DNA from: an uncultured Mycoplasmatota bacterium
GTDB lineage: Bacteria > Bacillota_I > Bacilli_A > RF39 > UBA660
DNA: 48,649 bases
Reading direction: 5' to 3'
Assembly: GCA_946498975.1 (NCBI GenBank)
Contig: CAMMQC010000009.1
Coordinates: 1-48,649, forward strand
Shown: one piece after another, positions 23,580 through 31,606 of the stretch
How the letters are laid out: every line of letters starts with the position of its first letter
Numbering within the stretch: position 1 is the first letter of the stretch
Position numbers and translations under genes: made by a program
The notes under the pieces: generated by a model
Told to the model about the DNA's origin: nothing
Database searches by the model: none
The model's input: only the letters and a program-made list of their open reading frames with translations

Positions 23580-24575
23580 TTATTTTTGTATAACTAGTGA
23601 TACATCTTTAAAGTAATAATTTAATATCTGTTTATAGTTATAACCTAACTCTGCTAGATTATCGGCCCCTATAATACTTAGACCTAGTCCACTACCTATT
23701 CCTCTTGTTATAAAGGTAAGATAATTTTTCTTAATAATTATAGTAATATCTGTTGAAGGTAAATCTAAATATACGGCTAGACTTCTGGCATCTATTTTTC
23801 TTTCTCCTAAGTCTAACTCTTTTATTCTATTAGAGTTACTGATACTAGTAATTTTTATATTAAAATTATCACTTTTTAGATTTAATTTTTCTTTAAAATC
23901 TTTGATACTGTAATCTTTTCTTTGTAAATAATTAGGGTATACTAAATCCCAGAGACTTTCTTTTTTTACAGTGTAAGGAATACTTTTATCTTCTTCGGTG
24001 TACCCATTACTAACTAAGTGGGTAAAACATTTAATGGGTTTATTATTATTAATTAAATACTCTCCATTAGTTTCATCTATTACTTTATTAAAAATAGTAA
24101 ATTTAGATTTATAAGTTTCAGGATAAGTAACTTTATAATAATTATAGTTATGATATGATAAAGATAATTTATTTAAGTCTAAATAATTATTCTTTAGATT
24201 ATAGATTATTTCTCCTCTGTATAAAACTGTTAAAGCTTTTAGAGTTTCTTCTCTTAAAGAGATATTTATATTACTGAATAATAAACTTAATAGTAGTTCT
24301 TTTATAGTTAGGTTCTCTTTAGTATTAAGAGTAATTAAATAATCATTTAAGTAAGTTTTATTATTTTCGATAGTAATCATTTTAGTACTAATACCATTTA
24401 CAATAAAAACTATCTTATTACCATTAAATTTAATATCATGAGTAACTAAATAACTTCTAGCTTTCTTTTCTAAGTCATCTTCCTCTAAATCTTCACCAAA
24501 TTCATAATCAACATTTAAATATAAGTATAATACTTCTTCATTGTTACTTCTTGCAATTTTATAACTTTCTAACAT
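23580..24575 (-). CDS. SpoIID/LytB-domain protein
   Basis: A 331-aa protein whose C-terminal third matches the SpoIID/LytB pattern: ARSLAVYLDLPSTDITI, GIGSGLGLSIIGADNLAELGYNYKQILNYYF. In SpoIID this is the peptidoglycan lytic transglycosylase domain used in engulfment; LytB relatives modify amidases. The N-terminal 200 residues are divergent and no signal peptide is evident, which is unusual for a wall-acting protein. It may be specialised or degenerate. Start ATG 24575 is preceded by a weak GGTGATAAT. Confidence 0.65.
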   Translation of the reverse strand: MLESYKIARSNNEEVLYLYLNVDYEFGEDLEEDDLEKKARSYLVTHDIKFNGNKIVFIVNGISTKMITIENNKTYLNDYLITLNTKENLTIKELLLSLLFSNINISLREETLKALTVLYRGEIIYNLKNNYLDLNKLSLSYHNYNYYKVTYPETYKSKFTIFNKVIDETNGEYLINNNKPIKCFTHLVSNGYTEEDKSIPYTVKKESLWDLVYPNYLQRKDYSIKDFKEKLNLKSDNFNIKITSISNSNRIKELDLGERKIDARSLAVYLDLPSTDITIIIKKNYLTFITRGIGSGLGLSIIGADNLAELGYNYKQILNYYFKDVSLVIQK

Positions 24576-24614
24576 ATTATCACCTATTTATATAGTGATA
24601 TGTTAGATTTAATT

Positions 24615-25589
24615 TTATTCAAAATATTTTAATTTATTTTTATTATTACAGTTTTTTCCTGTTAGGTATGAGTAATTTTTAAAGACATTCTTTAAATTAA
24701 TCTTTTTAGTGTCTTTTAAATAACTATTAACATCAGTTATCATTTTTTTAGTATCTTTTAGAGCGATAGAATATAATTCTATGAAAGATTCATTATGTTT
24801 TTCACGTTTTAGACTAGGGTGAGTCCAAGTACTATGATTTGAATTTAAATAATTATATTCATCTTTTAATGGGGTATGATAAGATATGGCTTGTAACTTA
24901 AAAGTCTTATCACTAGTAAATTTATCTACTGTCTTATAACAAAACATTTTTATTCCATATTTATCATATCTTAAATACTTTAAGGCTTTGTACATATCTT
25001 TTAATGATTTGTAATAATATTTAGAAAAGTCATTAAAATTAAAAGTCTCTTTAAAAGTATAATCTATTACTTCTATTAACTCTTTTGAGAATGGTTTTAA
25101 GTCAAAAGTAAAATCATAGAATTTAAAACTATATGGTGTTATGAATTCTTTTTGTTTAATCATGTAATTATCTAGAAAGTTTTCCATATATTCATGTTTA
25201 TTTCTATATTTGTAAGTATTAGGATTACTTTCGTCTACTATACCTGTTTTATAAATTATATATGGATGAAGCTTAGAGTCTAGACAGTAGTGAGCGATAA
25301 AGCCATAGAGAAAAGCCATTACTTCACTATTTTGATAATAATTATTATACTTTATATAATTAACTAAATTAATAAAAAAATCTCTTGATTTATTGGTATG
25401 GAAATAATTTTGAAAGTCTCTTATATGTTTATCTTTCTTCTTAAGTAGATTATAAAAAATAAAAGAATCTGTACTTTGGGAGAACATTCTTAATCTCTTT
25501 TTTTCATCCATTAATAACTTTTTTAGACCAATAGGAAGTATGTCATAAAGGTCATTTGCAAAGTAAGCATGAGTAACAGTTGCAGGCAT
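24615..25589 (-). CDS. Zinc-dependent phospholipase C-like protein
   Basis: A 324-aa protein of the zinc-dependent phospholipase C (PF00882-type) fold. Recognisable stretches are MPATVTHAYFANDLYDIL at the start (metal-binding His after the initiator region), SQSTDSFIFYN, and FLYGFIAHYCLDSKLHPYIIYK at about 91-112, with clustered His/Asp ligands. These proteins in gut Bacillota lack a signal peptide and are often called hypothetical. A ribosome binding site AAAGGATTG precedes the ATG. It is co-directional with the SpoIID-like gene 39 nt further on, probably one operon. Confidence 0.75.
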   Translation of the reverse strand: MPATVTHAYFANDLYDILPIGLKKLLMDEKKRLRMFSQSTDSFIFYNLLKKKDKHIRDFQNYFHTNKSRDFFINLVNYIKYNNYYQNSEVMAFLYGFIAHYCLDSKLHPYIIYKTGIVDESNPNTYKYRNKHEYMENFLDNYMIKQKEFITPYSFKFYDFTFDLKPFSKELIEVIDYTFKETFNFNDFSKYYYKSLKDMYKALKYLRYDKYGIKMFCYKTVDKFTSDKTFKLQAISYHTPLKDEYNYLNSNHSTWTHPSLKREKHNESFIELYSIALKDTKKMITDVNSYLKDTKKINLKNVFKNYSYLTGKNCNNKNKLKYFE

Positions 25590-25699
25590 AGTCTAAAATC
25601 AATCCTTTCTACTTTTTAAAGTATAACATAATTTTTCATTAAATTATCATATTTTTTACATAATTTTTGTGATATAATCTATTCTAGGTGAGGAAGAAG

Positions 25700-26665
25700 A
25701 TGATAGATAAGCAGTTTAAGAATCTTGAAGAACAAATAGAAATACTTAAATATAAGGGTATGACTATTACAGATGAAGAATATACTAAGAGAATATTGTT
25801 AAGAGAAAATTACTTCTTTATATCTGGTTATAGGTATCCTTTTATGAGAAGTATGACTGATAAACATTTCTTAGATGGGGTTACTTTTGAAGAGATGTAT
25901 AGTTTGTTTCTATTTGATAGAGCGATTAGAAATGTGTTCTTTAAGTATTTACTTGTTATTGAAAATAACTTAAAATCTATATTTTCATATCAGTTATCTA
26001 AGAAATATGGATATAAAGAGAAATATTATTTACGTAATAAGAACTTTACTAGTGATAAGAGTAAACAAAAACAAGTAAATGATTTGATTAAAAAGATGAA
26101 AAGACAAATTAGGATTAATGGAAGTCAACATACAGCGACTGCACATTATATGTCTAATTATGGTTATGTTCCACTTTGGATTTTAGTTAAAGTTTTATCT
26201 TTTGGAATAGTTGGAGAATTATTTTCAATAATGAAATATGATGATCAAGTAAATATTTGTAAGATTTATAATATACCAGTAGATGAGTTTAGTAATTATT
26301 TACCAATACTTTCTAATTATCGTAATTTGTGTGCTCATGAAGATATTTTATATGAAAATAGAACACAGAAGAAAATTAAAGGAACAAAGTTTCATGAATT
26401 ACTTGGTTTAGAAAAAAATAGTGAAGGGTACTATACTAAAGGAACTAATGATTTGTTTGCCCTTCTTATTATAATGAAGAGAATGTTAAGTTATGATGAA
26501 TTTAAAGATATGTGTTTAGAGCTTGATAAAAGAATAGATAATCTTGAATATAATTTGCATAGTATTAAAATAGATAAAATATTAGAAAAAATGGGATTTC
26601 CTAAAAATTATATGGAACTTGCTAATATTGAAAGGAGAGATGTAGATGAGTTCAGAGAGAATTAA
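25700..26665 (+). CDS. Abi_2 (AbiD/AbiF-like) family protein
   Basis: A 321-aa protein of the Abi_2 family, known from phage abortive-infection genes AbiD and AbiF. Family stretches include LLRENYFFISGYRYPF, LFLFDRAIRNVFFKYLLVIENNLKSIFSYQL and the HEPN-type RNase motif RNLCAHEDILY. Members probably cleave RNA upon phage infection. The ATG at 25700 is preferred; AGGTGAGGA (25686-25694) is its ribosome binding site and contains an alternative GTG. The last 20 nt overlap htrA, so the two are coupled. No adjacent small RNA was visible in the ~100-bp upstream gap. Confidence 0.85.
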   Translation: MIDKQFKNLEEQIEILKYKGMTITDEEYTKRILLRENYFFISGYRYPFMRSMTDKHFLDGVTFEEMYSLFLFDRAIRNVFFKYLLVIENNLKSIFSYQLSKKYGYKEKYYLRNKNFTSDKSKQKQVNDLIKKMKRQIRINGSQHTATAHYMSNYGYVPLWILVKVLSFGIVGELFSIMKYDDQVNICKIYNIPVDEFSNYLPILSNYRNLCAHEDILYENRTQKKIKGTKFHELLGLEKNSEGYYTKGTNDLFALLIIMKRMLSYDEFKDMCLELDKRIDNLEYNLHSIKIDKILEKMGFPKNYMELANIERRDVDEFREN

Positions 26666-27773
26666 AGAAGCGGTACTTATAATTGTATCTTTTGTAATAG
26701 GAGGTGTTTTAACCTTTGTAATTATAGGGGGAGATGATTTAATTAGTAATAATAGTAGCTCTAGTACAAATAGTGGACTAACTTGTAGTTCTGCTGACTG
26801 TACTAAAGTAGTTGTAGATGAGTCTGGTATTAGTGAAGCGGTTCAAAAAGTTTATGATGGAGTATTGATGGTTCGTAATTATCAAAAAGATGAAGTAGCT
26901 TCTACAGGTACTGGGTTTGTTTATAAAATAGATGGAGATAATGCTTATGTTATGACTAATCAACATGTTGTAGAAGGTGCTGATAGGGTAACTTTAATTA
27001 CTTCTAATGATGAAGAGGTTGAAGGAGAAGTATTAGGAGGAGACTCTTATGTTGATATAGCAGTTATTAAGATTAAAAAATATGATGGTATAGTGGCTTT
27101 ACAACTTGGTAATAGTGAAAATGCTAAGTTAGGTGATTTAGTATTTACTATTGGTAGTCCATTGGGTTATGAATATAGGGGTAGTGTTTCTACTGGACAT
27201 TTAGCAGGTAAAGATAGATTAGTTAGTGTTAGTACTGATAGTACTACTAGTGGTAGTGACTGGGTTATGAAAGTATTACAAACTGATGCTGCGATTAATC
27301 CAGGGAACAGTGGTGGACCTTTAATGAATACTAATGGTGAAGTTATTGGGGTTATTTCTATGAAGTTTGTTCAAACAGAAGTAGAAGGTATGGGATTTGC
27401 TATTCCTATAGAATATGTTAATAGTAAGATTGAGACTCTAGAAAAAGGAGAAAAGATTGAATGGCCATTACTTGGTGTTTCTATGATTAATGTTAGTGAT
27501 GCTAAGAATAGTTATAGATATAATTATAATATACCTAATGATGTAAACAGTGGTGTTGTAGTTGCTGGTATTCAATCTGGAAGTGGAGCGGCTGATTCTG
27601 ACTTAAAAGAAGGAGATATTATTACTAAACTTAATGGAGAAAAGGTACAAGATTCTGCATATTTAAGATATGAGCTTTACAAATATTCTGTAGGTGATAC
27701 AATAGAGATAACTTATATGCGTGGTGGAAAAGAGCATACAACTAAAGTTACTTTAAGTAGTAGCGATGATTAG
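26646..27773 (+). CDS. htrA: HtrA/DegP-family serine protease
   Basis: A 375-aa envelope quality-control protease. An N-terminal membrane anchor (about 8-28) and a Ser-rich linker precede the trypsin-like domain, with catalytic H107 (TNQHVVEG), D137 (VDIAVIKI) and S222 (NPGNSGGP). One PDZ domain (about 285-370) follows. It is therefore a membrane-tethered extracellular protease/chaperone. AAAGGAGAG lies upstream of the ATG, and the start overlaps the Abi_2 gene. Confidence 0.95.
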   Translation: MSSERIKEAVLIIVSFVIGGVLTFVIIGGDDLISNNSSSSTNSGLTCSSADCTKVVVDESGISEAVQKVYDGVLMVRNYQKDEVASTGTGFVYKIDGDNAYVMTNQHVVEGADRVTLITSNDEEVEGEVLGGDSYVDIAVIKIKKYDGIVALQLGNSENAKLGDLVFTIGSPLGYEYRGSVSTGHLAGKDRLVSVSTDSTTSGSDWVMKVLQTDAAINPGNSGGPLMNTNGEVIGVISMKFVQTEVEGMGFAIPIEYVNSKIETLEKGEKIEWPLLGVSMINVSDAKNSYRYNYNIPNDVNSGVVVAGIQSGSGAADSDLKEGDIITKLNGEKVQDSAYLRYELYKYSVGDTIEITYMRGGKEHTTKVTLSSSDD

Positions 27774-27796
27774 TAATTAGAAAAGGACGTGTAGTT

Positions 27797-28516
27797 ATGG
27801 CAAAATTATTACCTAATATGGTTATTTTAGATAAAGAAGAGAGGGCTTCTATGTCCTCTTTTTGTGGTTTTATTAATGAGAATAAAGATAGTTTAAGTGA
27901 TTATCAAAAAGATGTAGTATCAGAGTATATTATTAGTAATGTATGTGGGGTTAGTAAAGATAAGATTAATGAAGGAATATATAACTTTTTAAAAAGTTAT
28001 ATATATTCTAATATAGGAGATATTAGTTTTAGTCTTTATGGTAATTCTATTAGAGAGATAAGTTTAGGTGAAATAAAATCAGGACCTTTATTTAGTAGTA
28101 ATTTTACTAATCAAGAGTTAAGTGATAGATATTTAAATGGTAAGAATAGCTGTGGAGTTTTACCTAGTAAAAGTAATATGAAAAAACTATTTATTGGTTA
28201 TGGTGATAAGAATTTATTTAGTGATGATATAGGACATGGTGATAATGATTATAAGAATGCACATATAGGTGAGTATTATTTTAATGTAGATAATATTTTA
28301 AAAGAAGAGAGTACTCCTTATATATTTAGATTTTCTAGTCTTTATAAAGATGAATTACAAATAGAGGTATTATCTTTTGATAAAGAAGGAAATTTTATAG
28401 ATAGTGATATCTATGTTGATTATTTAGAAAGTTCTGATGGTATTAATTATAAAGTAGTTAGACAAATACATAATGAGTTAGAAGATATTAATAATTTACA
28501 TAGAAGAGGTAAATAG
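27797..28516 (+). CDS. Hypothetical protein, 239 aa
   Basis: No family is recognised. Soluble and acidic, with no signal sequence. Residues 20-75 are helical (FINENKDSLSDYQKDVVSEYI), followed by a more strand-rich part with GKNSCGVLPSKSN and DDIGHGDNDYKNAHIGEYYF. AAAGGACG precedes the ATG. It follows htrA by 23 nt, probably in the same operon. Confidence 0.7.
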   Translation: MAKLLPNMVILDKEERASMSSFCGFINENKDSLSDYQKDVVSEYIISNVCGVSKDKINEGIYNFLKSYIYSNIGDISFSLYGNSIREISLGEIKSGPLFSSNFTNQELSDRYLNGKNSCGVLPSKSNMKKLFIGYGDKNLFSDDIGHGDNDYKNAHIGEYYFNVDNILKEESTPYIFRFSSLYKDELQIEVLSFDKEGNFIDSDIYVDYLESSDGINYKVVRQIHNELEDINNLHRRGK

Positions 28517-28519
28517 TTA

Positions 28520-28549
28520 TTGCACAATTTATTTAGTTTGTGATAATAT
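28520..28549 (+). promoter_or_regulatory. Promoter ahead of the DGR region
   Basis: -35 TTGCAC (28520-28525), 18-bp spacer with TGA before the -10, -10 TAATAT (28544-28549). It would transcribe the 57-aa small gene and possibly the DGR target. Confidence 0.6.
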
Positions 28550-28577
28550 TAAGTTAACAAAGATAAGAGAGGGAGTA

Positions 28578-28751
28578 ATGAATATGGCTTATTTAGTTTA
28601 TCAAGGTAAAATAAATCGTCAATTCCAGGGTAAAATAAATCGTCATTTTTCTAAAGTCACATGTTTACAAAATGTTACCTGGGGGGGGGCATTTAACCCT
28701 AATATAAGTAATAAAATTACTTTCTTTCATTATGATATAAGAGCAGGATAG
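28578..28751 (+). CDS. Small ORF (57 aa) with G9 tract upstream of the DGR target
   Basis: ATG at 28578 with GAGGGAG 3 nt upstream, stop TAG at 28749-28751. The peptide has two copies of QGKINRxF, encoded by a 24-bp tandem repeat (17-bp core at 28605-28621 and 28629-28645). Nine G at 28681-28689 then encode W-G-G-A. A G9 run is striking in this AT-rich sequence and would shift frame with any slippage. No family is recognised and no signal peptide is seen. A terminator-like hairpin overlaps the gene's end. It may be a real small protein, a leader peptide or a remnant. Confidence 0.45.
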   Translation: MNMAYLVYQGKINRQFQGKINRHFSKVTCLQNVTWGGAFNPNISNKITFFHYDIRAG

Positions 28752-28775
28752 TATTATTCTGTTCTTTTTGATGGT
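28740..28775 (+). terminator. Terminator or attenuator between small ORF and DGR target
   Basis: AGAGCAG pairs with CTGTTCT (one G-U) followed by T-rich sequence. It ends about 33 nt before the target gene, so it could attenuate target expression. Confidence 0.5.
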
Positions 28776-28807
28776 GTGAGAAAAATAATAAAGGAGAGAA
28801 GTGAAAG

Positions 28808-30487
28808 ATGAAGAAAAAAGAAAATATTATAATAATAGTAGTGTTAGTAGTAATGATACTAGCGATAGTAGGAGTAAGTTATGCTGCCTTTAGTTATAGT
28901 AAAACAGGTGGTAAAGTAAACTCTATAACGACAGGTTCTATTACAATGACATATACTGAAACAGATAATACAATAAGTTTAAGTGGAGCCTTACCAACTA
29001 CTGATAAGACAGGAATGGTTAGACTAAATCCAGGAGAGTACTTTGATTTTAGTGTAAGTAGTGAAATAACAGGAGATGTAAATATTAACTATGAGATATC
29101 TGCTAAAAAAGAAGATGGTAATACTATAGATGGTAGATATATAAAGTTATATCTAACTAGATTAACAGATGATGGAGAAGAAGAAGCTTTAATGGTACCT
29201 GAAACATATAATGAGGAGAGTAGTGCTAATGATTATACAGGAAGACCAGTAAATGAGATGAGTTTATATACAAGTAGTATGAACTCTAGTGAATCTAATA
29301 ATTATAGATTAAGAATGTATGTAGATGAGAGTTATAATCCCCAGGGAGATGGAGGAGGATTAACATTTAGTGTAAGAATAAATGTGTATGGAAAAGCAGG
29401 AGATAAGTATGTTCCATTAACTACACAAGAGATACTTGAAGATAATGAGTTACAAGAAGAGAAAACGCAGATGTTTAACTATGCTAGCAATGGTGGCTAT
29501 TTTGATATGAGTGGTGGTAGTCAATCTACTAATCCAGAATATGTAACAAATGGCTTATATAGTACTGAGGATGAAGATGGGACTAGTTATTACTACAGAG
29601 GGAATGTAACAAACAACAATGTACAATTTGGAGAATATCAAAGTGATTATTATGTATATGAGTATAGTAGTAGATATTTCCAAAGTTTAGAGTCTTGTCA
29701 AGAATACAATAGTAGTTGTAGTGAAAGTAATAAAGTAAAACTCGCAAGTGCAGGAGATAAAATGTACTGGAAGATAGTAAGAGTAAATGGAGATGGAAGT
29801 TTAAGACTAATATATAATGGAACAAGTGCAAGTCCAGATAATAGTGATTTAGCACATTCATTTGCAGTAGGAGTAAGTCCATATAATTTAGAGTATAATG
29901 ATCCAAAATACACAGGATATACCTATGATAATGGAACAGATTCATTTATAAAGAAAGAAGTAGATACATGGTATAAAAATACATTAGGAAGTAGTAGTTA
30001 TGATAGTAAAGTAACAGGAGGAAGATTTTGTAGTGATAGTAGTGGATATAAAAAAGACACTGACTATGGTTTTCCTTCTATGAATTATAATGTTTTTGCA
30101 AGTTATGATAGATTAGGACAATCAGCAACAGGATATACAAAAGAAAATAGTCCAACTTTGAAGTGTCCTGTTACAAGTGAAAGTTATGGGGGAAGTTATA
30201 GATTAAAAGCAGGACTAATAACGGCAGATGAATTAGTTTTAGGAGGAGAAAATCTTGGAGTAACAACAGATAGTTATTTAAATCCTGGGGATTCTGAAAT
30301 GTATTATTGGAGTATGACGCCGGCCGCTTTCGATTTTGGTCTTGCTGTTGTATGGTGTGAGTTTGATGTCCTCAACCGCGACTATGTGGATTGCAACTAT
30401 GCCGTCCGTCCAGTTATCAATGTGACCACTGAAAACGGGTTTACGTCTGGAGATGGGACTGCTAGTAGTCCATATACAATTTTTTAG
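28808..30487 (+). CDS. DGR target: secreted protein with C-terminal hypervariable domain
   Basis: A 559-aa protein. An N-terminal signal/anchor (MKKKENIIIIVVLVVMILAI) followed by SYAAFSYSKTGG resembles SipW/TasA-type surface proteins; an Ig/TasA-like beta domain extends to about 195. A linker with Ser/Tyr/Asn-rich sequence precedes a C-terminal domain (about 280-555) with the C-type-lectin-like pattern MYWKIVRVNGDGSLRLIY, then YYWSMTPA and VRPVINVTT. Residues about 504-535 are encoded by the variable repeat. Exposed Cys, Phe, Tyr, Asp and Arg residues there replace template Asn codons. AAGGAGAG precedes the ATG. It is probably a cell-surface binding protein whose ligand specificity is diversified. 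Confidence 0.9.
   Translation: MKKKENIIIIVVLVVMILAIVGVSYAAFSYSKTGGKVNSITTGSITMTYTETDNTISLSGALPTTDKTGMVRLNPGEYFDFSVSSEITGDVNINYEISAKKEDGNTIDGRYIKLYLTRLTDDGEEEALMVPETYNEESSANDYTGRPVNEMSLYTSSMNSSESNNYRLRMYVDESYNPQGDGGGLTFSVRINVYGKAGDKYVPLTTQEILEDNELQEEKTQMFNYASNGGYFDMSGGSQSTNPEYVTNGLYSTEDEDGTSYYYRGNVTNNNVQFGEYQSDYYVYEYSSRYFQSLESCQEYNSSCSESNKVKLASAGDKMYWKIVRVNGDGSLRLIYNGTSASPDNSDLAHSFAVGVSPYNLEYNDPKYTGYTYDNGTDSFIKKEVDTWYKNTLGSSSYDSKVTGGRFCSDSSGYKKDTDYGFPSMNYNVFASYDRLGQSATGYTKENSPTLKCPVTSESYGGSYRLKAGLITADELVLGGENLGVTTDSYLNPGDSEMYYWSMTPAAFDFGLAVVWCEFDVLNRDYVDCNYAVRPVINVTTENGFTSGDGTASSPYTIF
30318..30413 (+). repeat. DGR variable region (VR)
   Basis: This 96-bp segment aligns without gaps to the template repeat 281 bp downstream. 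All 22 differences fall on adenines of the template; no other base differs. Template Asn codons become D, F, L, V, C, F, V, N, R, D, Y, C, N and Y in order, one template Asp becomes Ala, and a Val codon changes silently. The unmutated 3' end (GCCGTCCGTCCAG) is GC-rich, as expected of the initiation-of-mutagenic-homing site. Confidence 0.97.
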
Positions 30488-30495
30488 GTAGAATT

Positions 30496-30519
30496 AGGCA
30501 AATGACTCCTCATTTGCCT
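30496..30519 (+). promoter_or_regulatory. Hairpin downstream of VR
   Basis: AGGCAAATGA pairs perfectly with TCATTTGCCT across the 4-nt loop CTCC, 82 bp after VR and just past the target stop. Short-loop hairpins or cruciforms at this place aid target recognition in characterised DGRs; it may also act as a weak terminator, although no T-run follows. Confidence 0.75.
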
Positions 30520-30598
30520 CGGGGATTAAACTGTAAGTGACGTGCTCTTTCTTTGGTGTTACCCTTTCTTTTGTGGCTACTTTTTCGTCTTTTTGGTT

Positions 30599-30694
30599 CG
30601 CCGGCCGATTTCAATAATGGTAATGCTAATGTATGGAATGAGAATGATAACCTCAACAACAACAATGTAGATAACAACAATGCCGTCCGTCCAG
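30599..30694 (+). repeat. DGR template repeat (TR)
   Basis: A non-coding 96-bp template for adenine-directed mutagenesis. Read in the VR frame it has 14 Asn codons (AAT/AAC), the codon that gives the widest amino-acid range without stops when A is randomised. It begins CGCCGGCCGATTTC and ends CCGTCCGTCCAG. It lies between target and accessory genes, in the same orientation as the reverse transcriptase. Confidence 0.97.
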
Positions 30695-30878
30695 ATTCCT
30701 ACTAAGGCTAGAAATTAATCTAGTGTCACCGAGTTTTGTTGGTTAAGGCTTGCAAACAGAGGAAGTTTGAATGGAAACAAGTTTAATTCCCAGGGCTTGC
30801 CCTAAATATATAATATAGATGTCTTTGAACTTAGAATAAAGTTCAAAGACTATCCCTATATTGATAAATTAATTATTG
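30695..30878 (+). ncRNA. DGR template-RNA 3' spacer with hairpin
   Basis: No gene fits here. A perfect 12-bp stem (GTCTTTGAACTT at 30821-30832 with 30839-30850) is extended by an outer ATATAG/CTATAT helix across an internal loop. GGCTTGC elements flank it upstream. By analogy with phage DGRs, where a spacer downstream of TR is needed for cDNA priming, this is probably the structured 3' part of the template RNA. The ends are not determined. Confidence 0.5.
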
Positions 30879-30915
30879 AGAAGTAGTATGTTTTTTCGTA
30901 TTACTTCTTTTTTTA
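30879..30915 (+). terminator. Terminator between template RNA and accessory genes
   Basis: AGAAGTAGTA pairs with TATTACTTCT (one mismatch) around a T-rich loop, followed by seven T. It would end the template RNA and limit read-through into the accessory genes. Confidence 0.75.
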
Positions 30916-30924
30916 GGAGTTATT

Positions 30925-31260
30925 ATGAAGAAAAGAACACCTTTAAATAAATATAGATATTATAAAAAAGATTATGCTAAATATTTATTACTTATTAAAA
31001 ATAAAGATAAACTTATAACTTTTGGTATTGATGCTAAGATAGTGGCATATCTTTTTAAAATAAAATATTGTGATGAAATTATACTTGATAAATCTCTATT
31101 AGATGATTTGTTAGTACTTAAAGAAAAGTATCACTTTAATATAGCAGTAGTTGGTCCTAAGATAAGAGAATATTACTGTAGTAAATGTAGTGATTACTTA
31201 AAATTAAAAAATAAAAGTAAGAAATATATTAAGGAGTGTTGCAGTTATGGAGAAGAATGA
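30925..31260 (+). CDS. DGR accessory protein with MutS domain-I-like fold (Msl-like)
   Basis: A 111-aa protein. LLLIKNKDKLITFGIDAKIVAYLFKI lines up with the mismatch-recognition domain I of MutS (pattern LLFRVGDFYETFGEDAKIAA), but the Phe-x-Glu mismatch-reading motif is not kept (KLITFG). Small MutS-like proteins are known DGR accessories. The rest of MutS is absent. A C-terminal Cys-rich, basic tail (YYCSKCSDYL...KECCSYGEE) could bind metal or nucleic acid. AGGAG precedes the ATG, and it overlaps avd by 14 nt. A role in tolerating or choosing mismatched cDNA is inference. Confidence 0.6.
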   Translation: MKKRTPLNKYRYYKKDYAKYLLLIKNKDKLITFGIDAKIVAYLFKIKYCDEIILDKSLLDDLLVLKEKYHFNIAVVGPKIREYYCSKCSDYLKLKNKSKKYIKECCSYGEE

Positions 31261-31606
31261 TTCATTTAAAATAATGAAAAATACTAAAGAATTAGTTAGT
31301 GATGTAGTAGAGTTTTCAAGAAATTTTCCTAAAAGTGAAAGTGTTTTGAAAAAGAATTTGCAAGATGAGTTATTTAATTTAGTTAGATTATTAAATTCAT
31401 ATATTGTTAATAGAGATAGTAGTAGAATAAGAGAGAAACATATAAAAGATTTTATAGTTAGCCTTTCGATGGTAGATTTTTATTTTGAATATTTATACTT
31501 AAATAAAATAATTAGTTTTAAGAAATATAAAGATTTAGTTGGTTATGTAGTTACTATTAGAAAGCTTGCTTATGGAGTATTAAAAAATGAAAAAGAGTTA
31601 TGTTAG
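31247..31606 (+). CDS. avd: DGR accessory variability determinant (Avd)
   Basis: A 119-aa four-helix-bundle protein of the Avd/S23 type. Basic, positively charged helices and the C-terminal signature VVTIRKLAYGVLKNEK match bAvd proteins, which form a pentameric barrel that binds the reverse transcriptase and template RNA. It overlaps both neighbouring genes, so msl-like, avd and rt are translationally coupled. Confidence 0.87.
   Translation: MEKNDSFKIMKNTKELVSDVVEFSRNFPKSESVLKKNLQDELFNLVRLLNSYIVNRDSSRIREKHIKDFIVSLSMVDFYFEYLYLNKIISFKKYKDLVGYVVTIRKLAYGVLKNEKELC

Noticed and set aside
28605-28645. CRISPR-like direct repeat
   Set aside because: Only two copies with a 7-nt gap, lying in frame in an ORF; no array or cas genes.
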